The notes under the pieces are model-generated. The model was not told where the DNA came from. It was given only the letters and a program-made list of their open reading frames with translations, and did not search any database. Shown piece after piece: positions 54,611 through 63,911 of a DNA stretch of 64,000 bases (position 1 is its first letter; every line of letters begins with the position of its first letter). The DNA lies in contig JALSHI010000025.1 in the NCBI GenBank assembly GCA_026982315.1, forward strand, positions 124,001 to 188,000, given 5' to 3'. Source of the stretch: Lysobacterales bacterium. GTDB lineage: Bacteria; Pseudomonadota; Gammaproteobacteria; Xanthomonadales; Marinicellaceae. The position numbers were made by a program, and so were the translations under genes.

Positions 54611-56044
54611 TCATGCAATAGGCCAAAGGTCATGGAATGCGGCAGCGACATTTTTATCGGTGAGGAAACAGCGGGTGAAACAGTCGTTTTCAGCCAGTTG
54701 CTTCAGGCTGAGACGGGGAAACAGTGACTCTGCCGCGTGCACAGCCTTGAGCAGACGAAAGGCATCCAGCCATTCGTCAAACTGGCGCAAGCGCTGCGTA
54801 GCAGCAATGTTCTGGGCGTGCAGTCTTGTTACAAACTGTTTGACTGGCAAGGCCGAACACAGCGCGGCATTCAAACCGTGTAACTTTCCGGTCAACACAT
54901 CATCCGGCAGGCTCGGCGAGCGGCTGTATTGCTTCGATGCCAGCCATTGCCTCATCCGCGTGCGCCACAATGAAAGGGTTGGAAAAATATCCGGGTGATA
55001 AAAACCATAGGTTTCTTCGGGATGCTCCATGGCGGCAATGGCGCGCACGGCCGGGCCGGTGCCAAAAGGCACCCGATCAGAATCCCGGGTTTGTAACTGA
55101 ATACAGGGCCATGTCGCTTCCCTGATGTCGTTCCCTCCCCTTTTTTCCTCAGTAACCACATTGCCAATCTTGCTCAGCTTATTCAACAAATAAAAATCTT
55201 CACCAGCGGCCCGTTTGGGAAACCCACGCACCATGGCGTAGGCGTTGGCGGCAATAACCAGTGTACTACCCAGGGGAATCCAGGCATAGCGAGGATTGAT
55301 TTGTTCAAGACCTTTGCGGTAGAGATGCAAACGCAAGGTGTAATATTTTTGCGCCTGTATCAACTTCTGGCCCTGTTCACCCGCTTGTGTTTTACTCTGA
55401 ATATTGGCCTCATGGCAGAAAGACAAACTGGCCGCCACCGCCGGAGACAATGTGTTCAACACCTGAAAGTAGCCTTGTGGCAAACGGGCATCGGCGTCAG
55501 TGGAAAACAGCCAGGGCTCCTCAATAACCCGAGCCTGTATCAAGGCCAGCAGCGTGTCTGCGGCCAGTTTCCGGGCCAAACCCACAGCTTGTCTGCGAGG
55601 CAATGGCGCAGCCTGAGGGTTATTGGCTTCATTACGAATCACAACCAGCATATCCGGGCGGTTAGCAAACGCCAACCAGCACGCTGCGGATGATAGCGTC
55701 ACCGCGTGGACAGATTGGGTCTTCTGCGCGCGTAACCAGTGGCGATTTTGCTTTTCCAGCATATCAGCCCGTGGGTGCTCATCAGGCCGGTTCAAGCAGA
55801 TCACCACCAACACATCATGCCGCAAGCCCTTTTCAGTTTCTGAAAAACAATCTGCAAAAACGCGTTCCGGCACATCAACAGACTCGCCACAGATGGGAAT
55901 CAGCACCCCATAACGCCAACGTTTTTCCGGCAGTAGTTGCTGTAGCCGGTATGCCGTATCAATCGCGCCGGATTCAGCATATTTTTGTAAATACTTATTC
56001 ACAAGGGGGTGTGCGAACCGTGTGGAAGATTCGCGCCGTGGCAT
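54611..56044 (-). CDS. Glycosyltransferase-like protein (GT-A type)
   Basis: The 477-residue protein looks like a GT-A transferase: LIPICGESVDVPERVF at the start of the fold, a LLSTDADARL-like metal site (seen as LFSTDADARLPQGYF, about residue 200), and RGFPKRAAGEDFYLLNKL, the acid-rich region that follows. No membrane helices are evident, so it is cytosolic or peripheral. Donor and acceptor are unknown. It starts 26 bases after miaE on the same strand. I cannot name a closer family with confidence. Confidence 0.6.
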   Translation of the reverse strand: MPRRESSTRFAHPLVNKYLQKYAESGAIDTAYRLQQLLPEKRWRYGVLIPICGESVDVPERVFADCFSETEKGLRHDVLVVICLNRPDEHPRADMLEKQNRHWLRAQKTQSVHAVTLSSAACWLAFANRPDMLVVIRNEANNPQAAPLPRRQAVGLARKLAADTLLALIQARVIEEPWLFSTDADARLPQGYFQVLNTLSPAVAASLSFCHEANIQSKTQAGEQGQKLIQAQKYYTLRLHLYRKGLEQINPRYAWIPLGSTLVIAANAYAMVRGFPKRAAGEDFYLLNKLSKIGNVVTEEKRGGNDIREATWPCIQLQTRDSDRVPFGTGPAVRAIAAMEHPEETYGFYHPDIFPTLSLWRTRMRQWLASKQYSRSPSLPDDVLTGKLHGLNAALCSALPVKQFVTRLHAQNIAATQRLRQFDEWLDAFRLLKAVHAAESLFPRLSLKQLAENDCFTRCFLTDKNVAAAFHDLWPIA

Positions 56045-56070
56045 GGTTGTGCTTTCGCGCGCCGGAATGT

Positions 56071-56649
56071 TTAGTGCACCGCAGGCCGCAATGGCAAGCG
56101 ACGCACAATATCCGCCTCGGCATCCAGAAGTTCATCGAGTCTTGCGCTCACCATGGCCGAATCAAAATAACGGTGTGCCAATTGCATAAACAGCGTGTAA
56201 TGCCGGTGTTCGGCATTGGCCAATCGGACATAGAAGTCTTTCAGTTTTTCATCTTCCAGCGCCTGCCCCATGAGATAAAAGCGCTCGTGTCCGCGTCGTT
56301 CAACAATACTGAAAATCAACAACCGGTCCAATAGATATTCCGCATGCCCTTTGCGCACGTGCTTGAGCAAGGCATTAATATAGGGGTCTTTTTCGTCGTT
56401 GGATTGGCGCAACCCACGCTGCACCATGAGTTTCATGACTTCACGAAAATGCGCCAGTTCCTCAATCGCCAGATCAATCATGCCCTGAATCAATTCGGGC
56501 TTGTCAGGATAATGCTGCACCATAGACATGGCCAGGGCTGACGCCTTGCGCTCACAAGCTGCATGGTCAATCAGAAACCGGTCAAAATCCGACTTGACCA
56601 CTTCAACCCAAGCCGGGTCAGTGGCGCATCGCAGTTCATAAGTATGCAT
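56071..56649 (-). CDS. miaE: tRNA-(ms2io6A) hydroxylase MiaE
   Basis: MiaE is a non-haem di-iron enzyme that hydroxylates ms2i6A37 in tRNA. From the ATG at 56649 the protein has 192 residues, beginning MHTYELRCATDPAWVEVV. Ferritin-like helices hold the iron ligands, with EELAHFREVMKL, RGHERFYLMGQALED and NAEHRHYTLFMQLAHRYF. A start further upstream adds a poorly fitting tail. Length and motifs match the family. Confidence 0.88.
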   Translation of the reverse strand: MHTYELRCATDPAWVEVVKSDFDRFLIDHAACERKASALAMSMVQHYPDKPELIQGMIDLAIEELAHFREVMKLMVQRGLRQSNDEKDPYINALLKHVRKGHAEYLLDRLLIFSIVERRGHERFYLMGQALEDEKLKDFYVRLANAEHRHYTLFMQLAHRYFDSAMVSARLDELLDAEADIVRRLPLRPAVH

Positions 56650-56856
56650 AAGAATAATTGGCGAATGAAAAGCGCGTATTATCCTGTTTGACAGGCGGCA
56701 AGTCCAGCCGCTTGTTAGCACTCCCTGACCCCCTCACGATTTGCATAACACTGACCGGTTTAAGGGCGTTTGCAACAATTGTTAACTGGAATCCCTCACC
56801 ATGTGTCACCTTAACCATCGTAAGATATTGATTCTTCAACAAAAAAGAGGGATCTC

Positions 56857-57963
56857 ATGAAAAAAATTGTTATGACTGCCACTCTGCTTGCCGCTGTGGC
56901 TTTGACCGGTTGCACCAGTATGAAGCGTCACAGCACAAATGAAAAGCACCGCATCGCTGCGCTGGAATCCAGCCTGAGTGAAACAAAAAAACAACTCACA
57001 GCCGTCCAACGCGAGAATATGGCGCTTAAACAGCAGCAGGACAGCCATGCCATGGTCGTCGGCGACGCTGCCACTTCTCCCATGAATACCGCTGATTACA
57101 TGCTGCCACCCAATGCCAAGCCGGGAGAGTGTTACGCGCGGGTGCTCATTCCACCGACATATTCCACGGTAGAAAAGCAAGTCATTAAATCGCCAGCCAC
57201 GGAAAAAATTGAAGTGGTTCCCGCTCAGTACGAGTGGGTTGAAGAGCAGGTCATGGTGCGGGAACCAGGTGAAAAACTGGTGACTCAACCAGCCGTATAT
57301 GACTGGGTGGAAGAAAAAGTCTTGGTCGAGCCGGCCTCTGAAAAAATCATCACGCATCCGCCGGTTTATGACACCACCACAGAAAAAGTCCTGGTCAAAC
57401 CAGCTTATACCACCTGGAAGAAAGGCCGCGGCCCCATTGAAAAAGTCGACAATGCTACCGGCGAGATCATGTGTCTGGTAGAAGTGCCAGCTGAATACAA
57501 AACCGTTACCAAACGGGTACTGGTCGAGCCGGCTCGCACAGAGACCGTGCATATTCCAGCCAAATATAAAACCATCAAGAAAAAAGTGATGGTCCAACCA
57601 CCGAAAGTCATCAAACAGGAAATCCCGGCTGAATATAAAACCGTCAAAGTCAAGAAAATGGTGCACCCACCTGAAACCCGCCGTGTGCCAATTCCAGCCG
57701 AATATGAAACCGTGGTAGAACGGAAGAAAGTCGCCGATGCCCGCATGGAATGGCGTCCCATTTTATGCGAAACCAACACCACTCCCCAGGTGGTCCAGGA
57801 CATTCAGCGCGCTTTGAAAGCCGCCGGCTATAACCCTGGCCCCATTGACGGTGTCATTGGATCGGCCACCATGCAAGCCCTCAAGGCGTTTCAACGAGAC
57901 AAAAACCTGGCCGAAGGCCAAATTACACTGGAAACACTGAAAGCTTTGGGTATATCCAGCTAA
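56857..57963 (+). CDS. Repeat lipoprotein with peptidoglycan-binding domain
   Basis: The 368-residue protein has a lipobox LTGC (Cys19), a short coiled coil (HRIAALESSLSETKKQL), then a region of irregular 20-25 residue repeats built on Pro-Ala-x-Tyr-x-x-(V/I) and Val-Lys/Val-Glu: PAEYKTVTKRVLVEP, PAKYKTIKKKVMVQP, PAEYKTVKVKKMVHP, PAEYETVVERKKV (about 208-295), preceded by looser copies such as PAQYEWVEEQVMVREP. It ends with a PG_binding_1 domain (about 305-365, IQRALKAAGYNPGPIDGVIG). It would link the outer membrane to peptidoglycan. AGAGGGA lies 5 bases before the ATG. A strong terminator follows. Confidence 0.82.
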   Translation: MKKIVMTATLLAAVALTGCTSMKRHSTNEKHRIAALESSLSETKKQLTAVQRENMALKQQQDSHAMVVGDAATSPMNTADYMLPPNAKPGECYARVLIPPTYSTVEKQVIKSPATEKIEVVPAQYEWVEEQVMVREPGEKLVTQPAVYDWVEEKVLVEPASEKIITHPPVYDTTTEKVLVKPAYTTWKKGRGPIEKVDNATGEIMCLVEVPAEYKTVTKRVLVEPARTETVHIPAKYKTIKKKVMVQPPKVIKQEIPAEYKTVKVKKMVHPPETRRVPIPAEYETVVERKKVADARMEWRPILCETNTTPQVVQDIQRALKAAGYNPGPIDGVIGSATMQALKAFQRDKNLAEGQITLETLKALGISS

Positions 57964-57981
57964 AAACAAACAGCGGGACTC

Positions 57982-58023
57982 ATTATAAAGCCTGGCATTC
58001 TGCCGGGCTTTATAATGGTTTTT
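57982..58023 (+). terminator. Intrinsic terminator after the repeat lipoprotein
   Basis: ATTATAAAGCCTGGCA (57982-57997) pairs with TGCCGGGCTTTATAAT (58001-58016), one G-U pair, followed by GGTTTTTC. Confidence 0.88.
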
Positions 58024-58220
58024 CAAAACCTGGCGTAAGCACCCATCATGCAATGCGCATTAAAAGTGTTCGCCACAGACAACATCGAAACATTTGATGC
58101 CCGTGACACTTGGCAATAGTCTGCAGATAGCCAATGTGCAGGGCTGTTTAACGAATGTGACCCCAGCGGCACAACAGGGCGAGTCAAGCGGATAAACCAA
58201 TTCGCTGGCATGGTTCGTGT

Positions 58221-58931
58221 CTAGCGTTCGTGCAATACCACAATGGTGTGTCCCTTGACGCGAATGCTGCCCTCGGCTTCCAGTTCCTTGAGCACCCGCC
58301 CGGCCATTTCCCGCGAACAGCCAACGATGCGCGATAATTCCTGCCGGGAAATTTTTAACTGGGTGCCTTCCGGGTGTGACAAGGCATGGGGTTCCTGACA
58401 CAAATCCATCAGTGTCCGGGCAATGCGCCCAGTCACGTCCAAAAAAGCCAGGCGATGCGCCTTGCGGCTGGTTTGCAGCAAACGGTGGGTGAGCTGGGTG
58501 CCAATGGCGTACAACAAATGCACCGCTTCGTCTTTCAATTCGGTTTTAATCAGGTTGCCCAGGCGCTGATAGCCAACTTCCGCCACTTCAGTGTTTTCCC
58601 GGGTTTTGACCATGACTTCACGGATTTCCGTGCGCATGAACAGCCCCATTTCGCCGATAAAGTCACCAGCATTCAGGTAGGCCAGAATAAACTCCTTGCC
58701 ATCCTCGTTTTCCACAGAAATGGTGACGGATCCGGAAATAATGTAGTACAGCGTGTTGGCCGGGTCGCCCGGTCGGATAAGCACCGTTTTGGCCGGGAGC
58801 TTGCGCAAGTGACAGTGCCTCAGAAAGCGATTCATGGCTTCCCGGTCTAACTGGAAGAAATCGGTGTTTTTTACCCGGTCTTCAAGAAATAAATCGCTGA
58901 GTTCCTGCTCGTCATCCAGAATTTTCGACAT
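58221..58931 (-). CDS. CRP-family regulator, Clp-like
   Basis: The 236-residue protein has a cyclic-nucleotide-binding domain (about 40-135) and a winged-helix end with the CRP recognition pattern SRQELSRIVGCSREMAGRVLKELE. Its sequence follows Xanthomonas Clp closely (LLYAIGTQLTHRLLQTSRKA, then RLAFLDVTGRIARTL). In the ligand pocket E. coli CRP has R82-S83; here it is R104-E105. In Clp the matching Glu (E99) is important for c-di-GMP binding, so c-di-GMP rather than cAMP is a plausible ligand. I start at the ATG at 58931 behind GGAGGGG. It is transcribed in the same direction as the chorismatase gene, 63 bp away. Confidence 0.88.
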   Translation of the reverse strand: MSKILDDEQELSDLFLEDRVKNTDFFQLDREAMNRFLRHCHLRKLPAKTVLIRPGDPANTLYYIISGSVTISVENEDGKEFILAYLNAGDFIGEMGLFMRTEIREVMVKTRENTEVAEVGYQRLGNLIKTELKDEAVHLLYAIGTQLTHRLLQTSRKAHRLAFLDVTGRIARTLMDLCQEPHALSHPEGTQLKISRQELSRIVGCSREMAGRVLKELEAEGSIRVKGHTIVVLHER

Positions 58932-58994
58932 AACCCCTCCATCCTGCAACAACCTCAGTGGCTGGCTGATTATTAAAATAATATTGAACGCCGC

Positions 58995-60044
58995 TTAACT
59001 GTGTTCAAGTCCAAACACCGCCTCACATTCTACCAGCAAATCCGCCCGACAGATATCACCATGCAACAAGGCAAAATGTTTGATGCCATGCTGCTGCAAA
59101 ATACTGGCGACAATTGGCCCGTGAGTGGCATGGCGCACATAGACACGAAACAGGCCCTCGCGTAAATCGGGCGCCGAAAAATCCTTATTTTTTCGCACCA
59201 TATCAAGCAAAACAGCCATATTGCGTAACGACTCCTCACATTGCAAGCGAACATTGTCATGGTGCGAGGTGGCGTGTCCGAGCACGCTGGCGGTCCCGGA
59301 GCACAACAGGCTGGCGCCACTCAGCACCGCGCGCGCAAAGGCCGGCTTGCTGGGCGAATAGCACTCAGGATATTGCCAGGCAGGCATTTGTCGCGGGTTT
59401 TCCAGTGCGCGAAACGGGTGCTTTGGGGACAAAAACAGGAAAACAAACTGCCATTGCCCATGTGCTGTACCAATGGCGGTGGCGGCCGGGTGCGCGGCCT
59501 GGCTGAAAAGCCCCTGTACCCGAAGCCGCTGCAAGGCTTGCTCCCTGCCCCGGCAAAACAATTGATAACCATCCAGCGAACCGGAATGGCGGTTAATGCC
59601 AGGCAGATAATTCCAGGTGCGCAACAGGGTGTCAAAACCTAAATCCGCTGCCTGGCTGAGAGCCTGTTCATAAACAAGTCGGGTCACCGCAGTGCGCTGC
59701 TCGGCGGTTAACGGGGCAGAACCAGCCTGCTCATCCCAGTTCATGACCATCACCAGGCAGTCCCTGGACACGCTCTGACGCCAGGTAGCCGTGGGCATCA
59801 AGGTGTTTTGCCATTGAAAAGTGTCACTATGACAAGGCCCTTCAACCCACCATTGCTCCACCCCTGCTAAACTGCCGGGGAGAACGGCCAGGGGCGTGGC
59901 AAAGTGGCCCCGGTCAGAATGGCGAACCGGCACAGTGAATGGCACAGAAAACAGCCGGGAGGTTCGCGGCGGACGGGCATCACCGGCATGGACGGGTGTC
60001 ATGGAAGCCGTTGGCTGCAAATAAAAAACCAGTTGTTTGGACAA
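58995..60044 (-). CDS. Chorismatase (XanB2/FkbO/Hyg5-like)
   Basis: The 349-residue protein matches the chorismatase family: RTWNYLPGINRHSGSLDGYQ, QLFCRGREQALQ, AATAIGTAHGQ, ENPRQMPAWQYPECYSPSKP, FARAVLSG and CSGTASVLGHATSHHDNVRLQ. These enzymes split chorismate to hydroxybenzoate or dihydroxycyclohexadiene-carboxylate; XanB2 of Xanthomonas yields 3- and 4-hydroxybenzoate, precursors of aryl polyene pigment and ubiquinone. The product here cannot be read. The start is a TTG at 60044; an ATG 14 codons later would cut conserved sequence. Next to a Clp-like regulator. Confidence 0.82.
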   Translation of the reverse strand: MSKQLVFYLQPTASMTPVHAGDARPPRTSRLFSVPFTVPVRHSDRGHFATPLAVLPGSLAGVEQWWVEGPCHSDTFQWQNTLMPTATWRQSVSRDCLVMVMNWDEQAGSAPLTAEQRTAVTRLVYEQALSQAADLGFDTLLRTWNYLPGINRHSGSLDGYQLFCRGREQALQRLRVQGLFSQAAHPAATAIGTAHGQWQFVFLFLSPKHPFRALENPRQMPAWQYPECYSPSKPAFARAVLSGASLLCSGTASVLGHATSHHDNVRLQCEESLRNMAVLLDMVRKNKDFSAPDLREGLFRVYVRHATHGPIVASILQQHGIKHFALLHGDICRADLLVECEAVFGLEHS

Positions 60045-60138
60045 AAGCGGTTAATCCTGTCAACAAACGGGGAATTATCCCGGATATTTCCTGTTTCAAC
60101 AAGAAATTTACTGCTGTTAATCAATCCTGTTGGTCAAA

Positions 60139-60159
60139 GGTTCGTGGTTCGTGGTTCGA
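60139..60159. repeat. Three tandem 7-bp units
   Basis: GGTTCGT, GGTTCGT, GGTTCGA in a row between the chorismatase and cysS genes. Small direct repeat; no known role. Confidence 0.6.
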
Positions 60160-60294
60160 GCTTGTCACTGTGCAAGCGTTTTAGCGCAGAACAACGCAAG
60201 TCCGCAAGCGATCAATTGCGGATGCTTTTTCTGTGATTTGGCGCCATTGGGCAGCGTTTCAGCATAAAATAAGCTCTTTTTAGGAAAAGAAGGC

Positions 60295-61686
60295 ATGAAG
60301 CTGGTATTACATAACACCAAAAGCGGCCGCAAGGAGGTTTTTACCCCCCTCAACCCCGACCACATTACCATGTATGTGTGCGGCCCTACAGTCTACAATC
60401 CGCCGCATATTGGCAACGCCCGACCAGCGGTGGTTTTCGACTTGTTGTACCGCTTGCTGCAAAAACTTTATCCCCGGGTAACCTATGTGCGGAACATCAC
60501 CGATATCGATGACAAAATCAACAAACAGGCGCACGAACAAGGGGTGCCCTTTCATGTCATCGCCAGCAAATTCGCCCAGGTTTATCGGGAGGACATGGCG
60601 GCTTTGGGCGTATTGCCGCCGGATATCGAACCTTACGCCACCGAACATGTGCCGCAAATTATCGCCATGATTGAGCAATTGATTGCCAAGGGCCATGCCT
60701 ATGCGGCTGAAGGCCATGTGTTGTTCGATGTCACCAGTTATCCGGATTACGGCGCATTATCACATCGCAAGCTCGAAGATATGCTGGAAGGCGCCCGTGT
60801 GGAAGTGGCCCCCTACAAAAGAAACCCGGGTGATTTTGTGCTTTGGAAACCGTCAGACGACACCGTGCCAGGCTGGGATAGCCCCTGGGGCTATGGTCGC
60901 CCCGGCTGGCACATTGAGTGCTCGGCCATGTGCCGGGAGTACCTGGGTGATACCATCGACATTCACGGCGGCGGGCGTGATCTGGTGTTTCCACATCATG
61001 AAAATGAATGCGCGCAAAGTTGCTGTGCCAGCGGTAAGGACACTTTTGCCCGTTACTGGCTGCACAATGGCATGTTGAATCTTGGCACACAGAAAATGTC
61101 AAAGTCCCTGGGGAATGTGCTGCAAATCCGCGAACTGACCCGGCAATATCCCCCGGAAGCGCTGCGCTGGTTACTGCTATCCGGCCATTACCGGCAAAAC
61201 CTGGAATGGAGCGAGGACAACCTGACAAAGAGCATTCGCACGCTGGATCGCATTTATGCTACTGTGCGTGATGCCGGGGACATTGATGTGGGCGATGAGC
61301 TGCCAGTGGACGAAGCTGTCATGCGCGCCTTGTGCGATGATTTGAATACGCCCAAAGCGCTGGCGGAAATCAACCGTTTGGCCAAGAAGCTGGCGCGGGC
61401 CGAATATCCAAAAGAACAGCGCCAGGCCAAGGCCCTGCTGCTGGGATCGGGGCAATTGCTGGGCCTGCTGCAACAAACGCCCGAAGACTGGTTTGCCTTT
61501 GGTCAGGAACATACCCAGGACCCTGCCCTGCTGGCAAAGATTGAAGCCATGATAACGGCGCGGGAAGCAGCTCGGGCCGCCAAAAACTGGGCCGAGTCCG
61601 ACCGCTTGCGGGACGAATTACAGAATCTGGGCGTCTTGATTGAAGACTCGGAGACCGGCACCCGCTGGCGCTGGAAAAATACCTGA
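60295..61686 (+). CDS. cysS: Cysteine-tRNA ligase (CysRS)
   Basis: CysRS charges tRNA-Cys. The 463-residue protein has the class I HIGN at residues 38-41 (PHIGNARPAVVFD), zinc Cys29 in MYVCGPTVYN, further zinc ligands in the GRPGWHIECSAM region and FPHHENECAQS, and KMSKSLGN (267-274). Length equals that of E. coli (461). AGAAGG precedes the ATG. A good promoter was not found in the 250-bp gap upstream. Confidence 0.97.
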   Translation: MKLVLHNTKSGRKEVFTPLNPDHITMYVCGPTVYNPPHIGNARPAVVFDLLYRLLQKLYPRVTYVRNITDIDDKINKQAHEQGVPFHVIASKFAQVYREDMAALGVLPPDIEPYATEHVPQIIAMIEQLIAKGHAYAAEGHVLFDVTSYPDYGALSHRKLEDMLEGARVEVAPYKRNPGDFVLWKPSDDTVPGWDSPWGYGRPGWHIECSAMCREYLGDTIDIHGGGRDLVFPHHENECAQSCCASGKDTFARYWLHNGMLNLGTQKMSKSLGNVLQIRELTRQYPPEALRWLLLSGHYRQNLEWSEDNLTKSIRTLDRIYATVRDAGDIDVGDELPVDEAVMRALCDDLNTPKALAEINRLAKKLARAEYPKEQRQAKALLLGSGQLLGLLQQTPEDWFAFGQEHTQDPALLAKIEAMITAREAARAAKNWAESDRLRDELQNLGVLIEDSETGTRWRWKNT

Positions 61687-61757
61687 GACGCCCATGGCCA
61701 CAAATGCGTTTGATGGCTTTTGACTCACAATCAATAAACAACAAGCTGGAAATAACG

Positions 61758-62180
61758 ATGGACAAGCGCCAACAGGAGATACTGGAACAGTTTGACCTGT
61801 TTGATGACTGGATGGAAAAATACCAGTATATCATAGACTTAGGAAAGAAACTTGAACCATTAAGTGATGAAGAAAAAAGCGAAGAAAACCGTTTACACGG
61901 ATGCCAGTCACAAGTCTGGATGGTGCATGAGCGCACACCTGATGGCGCCCTGCACTTTCGTGCCAACAGCGATGCGGCCATTGTCTCCGGTTTGATTGCG
62001 CTGGCTCTGGCCATTTATAATGACCGGCATCCTCAGGAAATTCTACAGCTAAAACCGGACTTTATTGAGAAACTGGGCCTGCAATCCCACCTGTCCATGA
62101 CCCGCAGCAATGGCTTGAACGCCATGATTGAGCGGATTCAGTCCGTTGCTCGGGAAAGCCTGGAGCCATCGCCGCATTAG
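61758..62180 (+). CDS. sufE: Cysteine desulfuration protein SufE
   Basis: SufE takes sulfur from SufS for iron-sulfur cluster assembly. From the ATG at 61758 the protein has 140 residues, with the active-site Cys49 in HGCQSQVW, and LQLKPDFIEKLGLQSHLS plus RSNGLNAMIERI near the end. An upstream in-frame start would add 18 residues with no match. It lies 71 bp after cysS; no other suf gene is in the window. Confidence 0.93.
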   Translation: MDKRQQEILEQFDLFDDWMEKYQYIIDLGKKLEPLSDEEKSEENRLHGCQSQVWMVHERTPDGALHFRANSDAAIVSGLIALALAIYNDRHPQEILQLKPDFIEKLGLQSHLSMTRSNGLNAMIERIQSVARESLEPSPH

Positions 62181-62234
62181 AGCCGTCCATTGGCCGCTCC
62201 CTGCCCTGGTTTGGGCAAGAAACAGGAATGCACC

Positions 62235-62708
62235 TTAGCGACCGCAGCCACTCGCATCGGCCGCAGACCAGGTGGCGTGCTGATAGCCGGTGTTCAATAA
62301 AAAATCCAGCCATTTGAGTAAAAAGGCATTTTGGGCGCGCCGGGTTCCAGCCTGTAGCTGCGATGAGACAACAGGCCCCAAACGCCGCAGGGAGTAACCA
62401 ATGGCGTTATAATGATGCAATTCGGCCACCTTGGCGTCGTGATACAACCGCACCACCACCGGCTCCTCCTTTTCCGCGATCATGTATGACAAGGCGATTT
62501 CGTCAGTATAGGTGAAGCAGGCGCGAATCTGCAATTGCAGCGGTGGTTTACCTGGCAAATGCGCCTGCCACACGGGCTGTCTGCGCCAGTCCTTTGGCAG
62601 CAGTAGCACAAGCAAGCGGTAAATTTCCTCATGCAGCACCGTCAGGTTCTCGCCACCGTCCAAGCGATTGAGCAGTCGCTGGTGCGCCAGTTCCGGTAAC
62701 AGCTTCAT
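62235..62708 (-). CDS. DUF1249 family protein (YqiB-like)
   Basis: The 157-residue protein has the DUF1249 marks VVVRLYHDAKVAELHHYNA and LLKWLDFLLNTGYQHA, close to YqiB of E. coli. Function unknown. Its ATG overlaps the ppsR stop by one base, so the two are cotranscribed. Confidence 0.78.
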   Translation of the reverse strand: MKLLPELAHQRLLNRLDGGENLTVLHEEIYRLLVLLLPKDWRRQPVWQAHLPGKPPLQLQIRACFTYTDEIALSYMIAEKEEPVVVRLYHDAKVAELHHYNAIGYSLRRLGPVVSSQLQAGTRRAQNAFLLKWLDFLLNTGYQHATWSAADASGCGR

Positions 62709-63628
62709 CAGTAAAGCCGTTTGTTCAGGTTAAGCGCCATCAGAATCTTGCCAGAAATTTCTTCTATTGAAGTATGCGTGGTATTGAGAAAGTCGATTTG
62801 GTGGCGCTGAAACAAGGCTTCAGCATCAGACACTTCCCGCTGGCACTGGCGGATATTGGAATAACTGCTGTTGGGGCGGCGTTCCTGACGGATCTGGGAC
62901 AAGCGGAAAGGATCAATCGTGAGACCAAAAAGCTTGTCTTTGTGCTTTAGCAAGGTTTCCGGTAGCTGAAAACGTTCCAGATCTTCAGGGGTCAAGGGGT
63001 AATTGGCTGCCTTGACACCATATTGCAAAGCCAGATACAGGCAGGATGGCGTTTTTCCTGAGCGACTGACGCCCAGTAAAATCACGTCAGCGTCTTCAAA
63101 ATTCAGATTGCTGCCGTCGTCATGGGCCAAGGCGTAGTTGGTGGCGTTAATGCGGTTTTCATAGGACTGGTAATCCGACATGCCATGAGCCTGGCCCACC
63201 ACGGGTTTGCGCTGAATACCCAGGTAGTTTTCCATCTTGCTCAACAGGCCATTGAAGGGATCCAGTTTGAGCCCGCTGGCCTCGCGGATAATGCGGCGCA
63301 AATTTTCATCCACCACCGTGTTAATCACAATCGGGCGGCATTCGCCACCGGCATTCCGGATTTCGCGGGCAGCCGCTTCCGCTTTGCTGACAGAGTCGAT
63401 AAAAGGCAGTCTTTTTTGAATAAACTGAATATCGCCAAACTGGGTAATCAGGCTGTGGCCGACCGTTTCCGCGGTAATGGCGGTGCCATCAGACACATAA
63501 AAGATATGGCAACGACCGGGGGAGTTTTTGACACTGGAGCTTTCTGCTTCCGCAGCCGGATCCCGCACCGCTTGCGATGTCTCGACCGTTGGCTGTGCGG
63601 CGGTGTTTTTTTTGTTATTTGTCGCCAT
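62708..63628 (-). CDS. ppsR: Phosphoenolpyruvate synthase regulatory protein PpsR
   Basis: PpsR is the bifunctional kinase/phosphorylase of PEP synthase. The 306-residue protein has a disordered N-terminus (1-38), IFYVSDGTAITAETVGHSL, the P-loop GVSRSGKT at residues 186-193, and TTHTSIEEISGKILMAL near the end, all typical of the DUF299 family. The ATG follows GGGGGATAA. The target gene ppsA, often divergent nearby, is not in this window. Confidence 0.95.
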   Translation of the reverse strand: MATNNKKNTAAQPTVETSQAVRDPAAEAESSSVKNSPGRCHIFYVSDGTAITAETVGHSLITQFGDIQFIQKRLPFIDSVSKAEAAAREIRNAGGECRPIVINTVVDENLRRIIREASGLKLDPFNGLLSKMENYLGIQRKPVVGQAHGMSDYQSYENRINATNYALAHDDGSNLNFEDADVILLGVSRSGKTPSCLYLALQYGVKAANYPLTPEDLERFQLPETLLKHKDKLFGLTIDPFRLSQIRQERRPNSSYSNIRQCQREVSDAEALFQRHQIDFLNTTHTSIEEISGKILMALNLNKRLY

Positions 63629-63659
63629 TTATCCCCCGAAGAACAAAATCTTTATGATA

Positions 63660-63911
63660 TCAGCGATTATCATACCGCATGGAGTCTACAGCGGCCCGGG
63701 CGGCTTCAGCCCGTGAAATCCCCGGCTTTTTTCTCATTTCATACTGAATCAGCCGATCGACTTTGTTTTTATCGCCCAGGTTCATGCGTAAAAGTTCGCT
63801 TTCCGCTGCACTTTTACCACCTGTGCGGCCTCCGGTTTTGCCCCCCTGCTTCCAGAAGACAAAAGCAATGACCACAATAATCGCCACAATAATCAGTAAA
63901 CTGCTATCCAT
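63660..63911 (-). CDS. Small membrane protein, hypothetical
   Basis: An 83-residue protein with a single N-terminal helix (SLLIIVAIIVVIAFVFW), a Gly/Lys-rich linker and a C-terminal helical part with RLIQYEMRKKPGISRAEAARAAVDSM, which could be a small helical bundle. No family recognised. GGAGGAAACA precedes the ATG, an excellent ribosome binding site, so it is very likely real. It is 31 bp upstream of ppsR in the same direction and may share its transcript. Confidence 0.72.
   Translation of the reverse strand: MDSSLLIIVAIIVVIAFVFWKQGGKTGGRTGGKSAAESELLRMNLGDKNKVDRLIQYEMRKKPGISRAEAARAAVDSMRYDNR

Noticed and set aside
63122-63871. 249-codon frame on the plus strand opposite ppsR
   Set aside because: Antisense to ppsR with its well conserved P-loop; Cys/Arg-rich end is noise.
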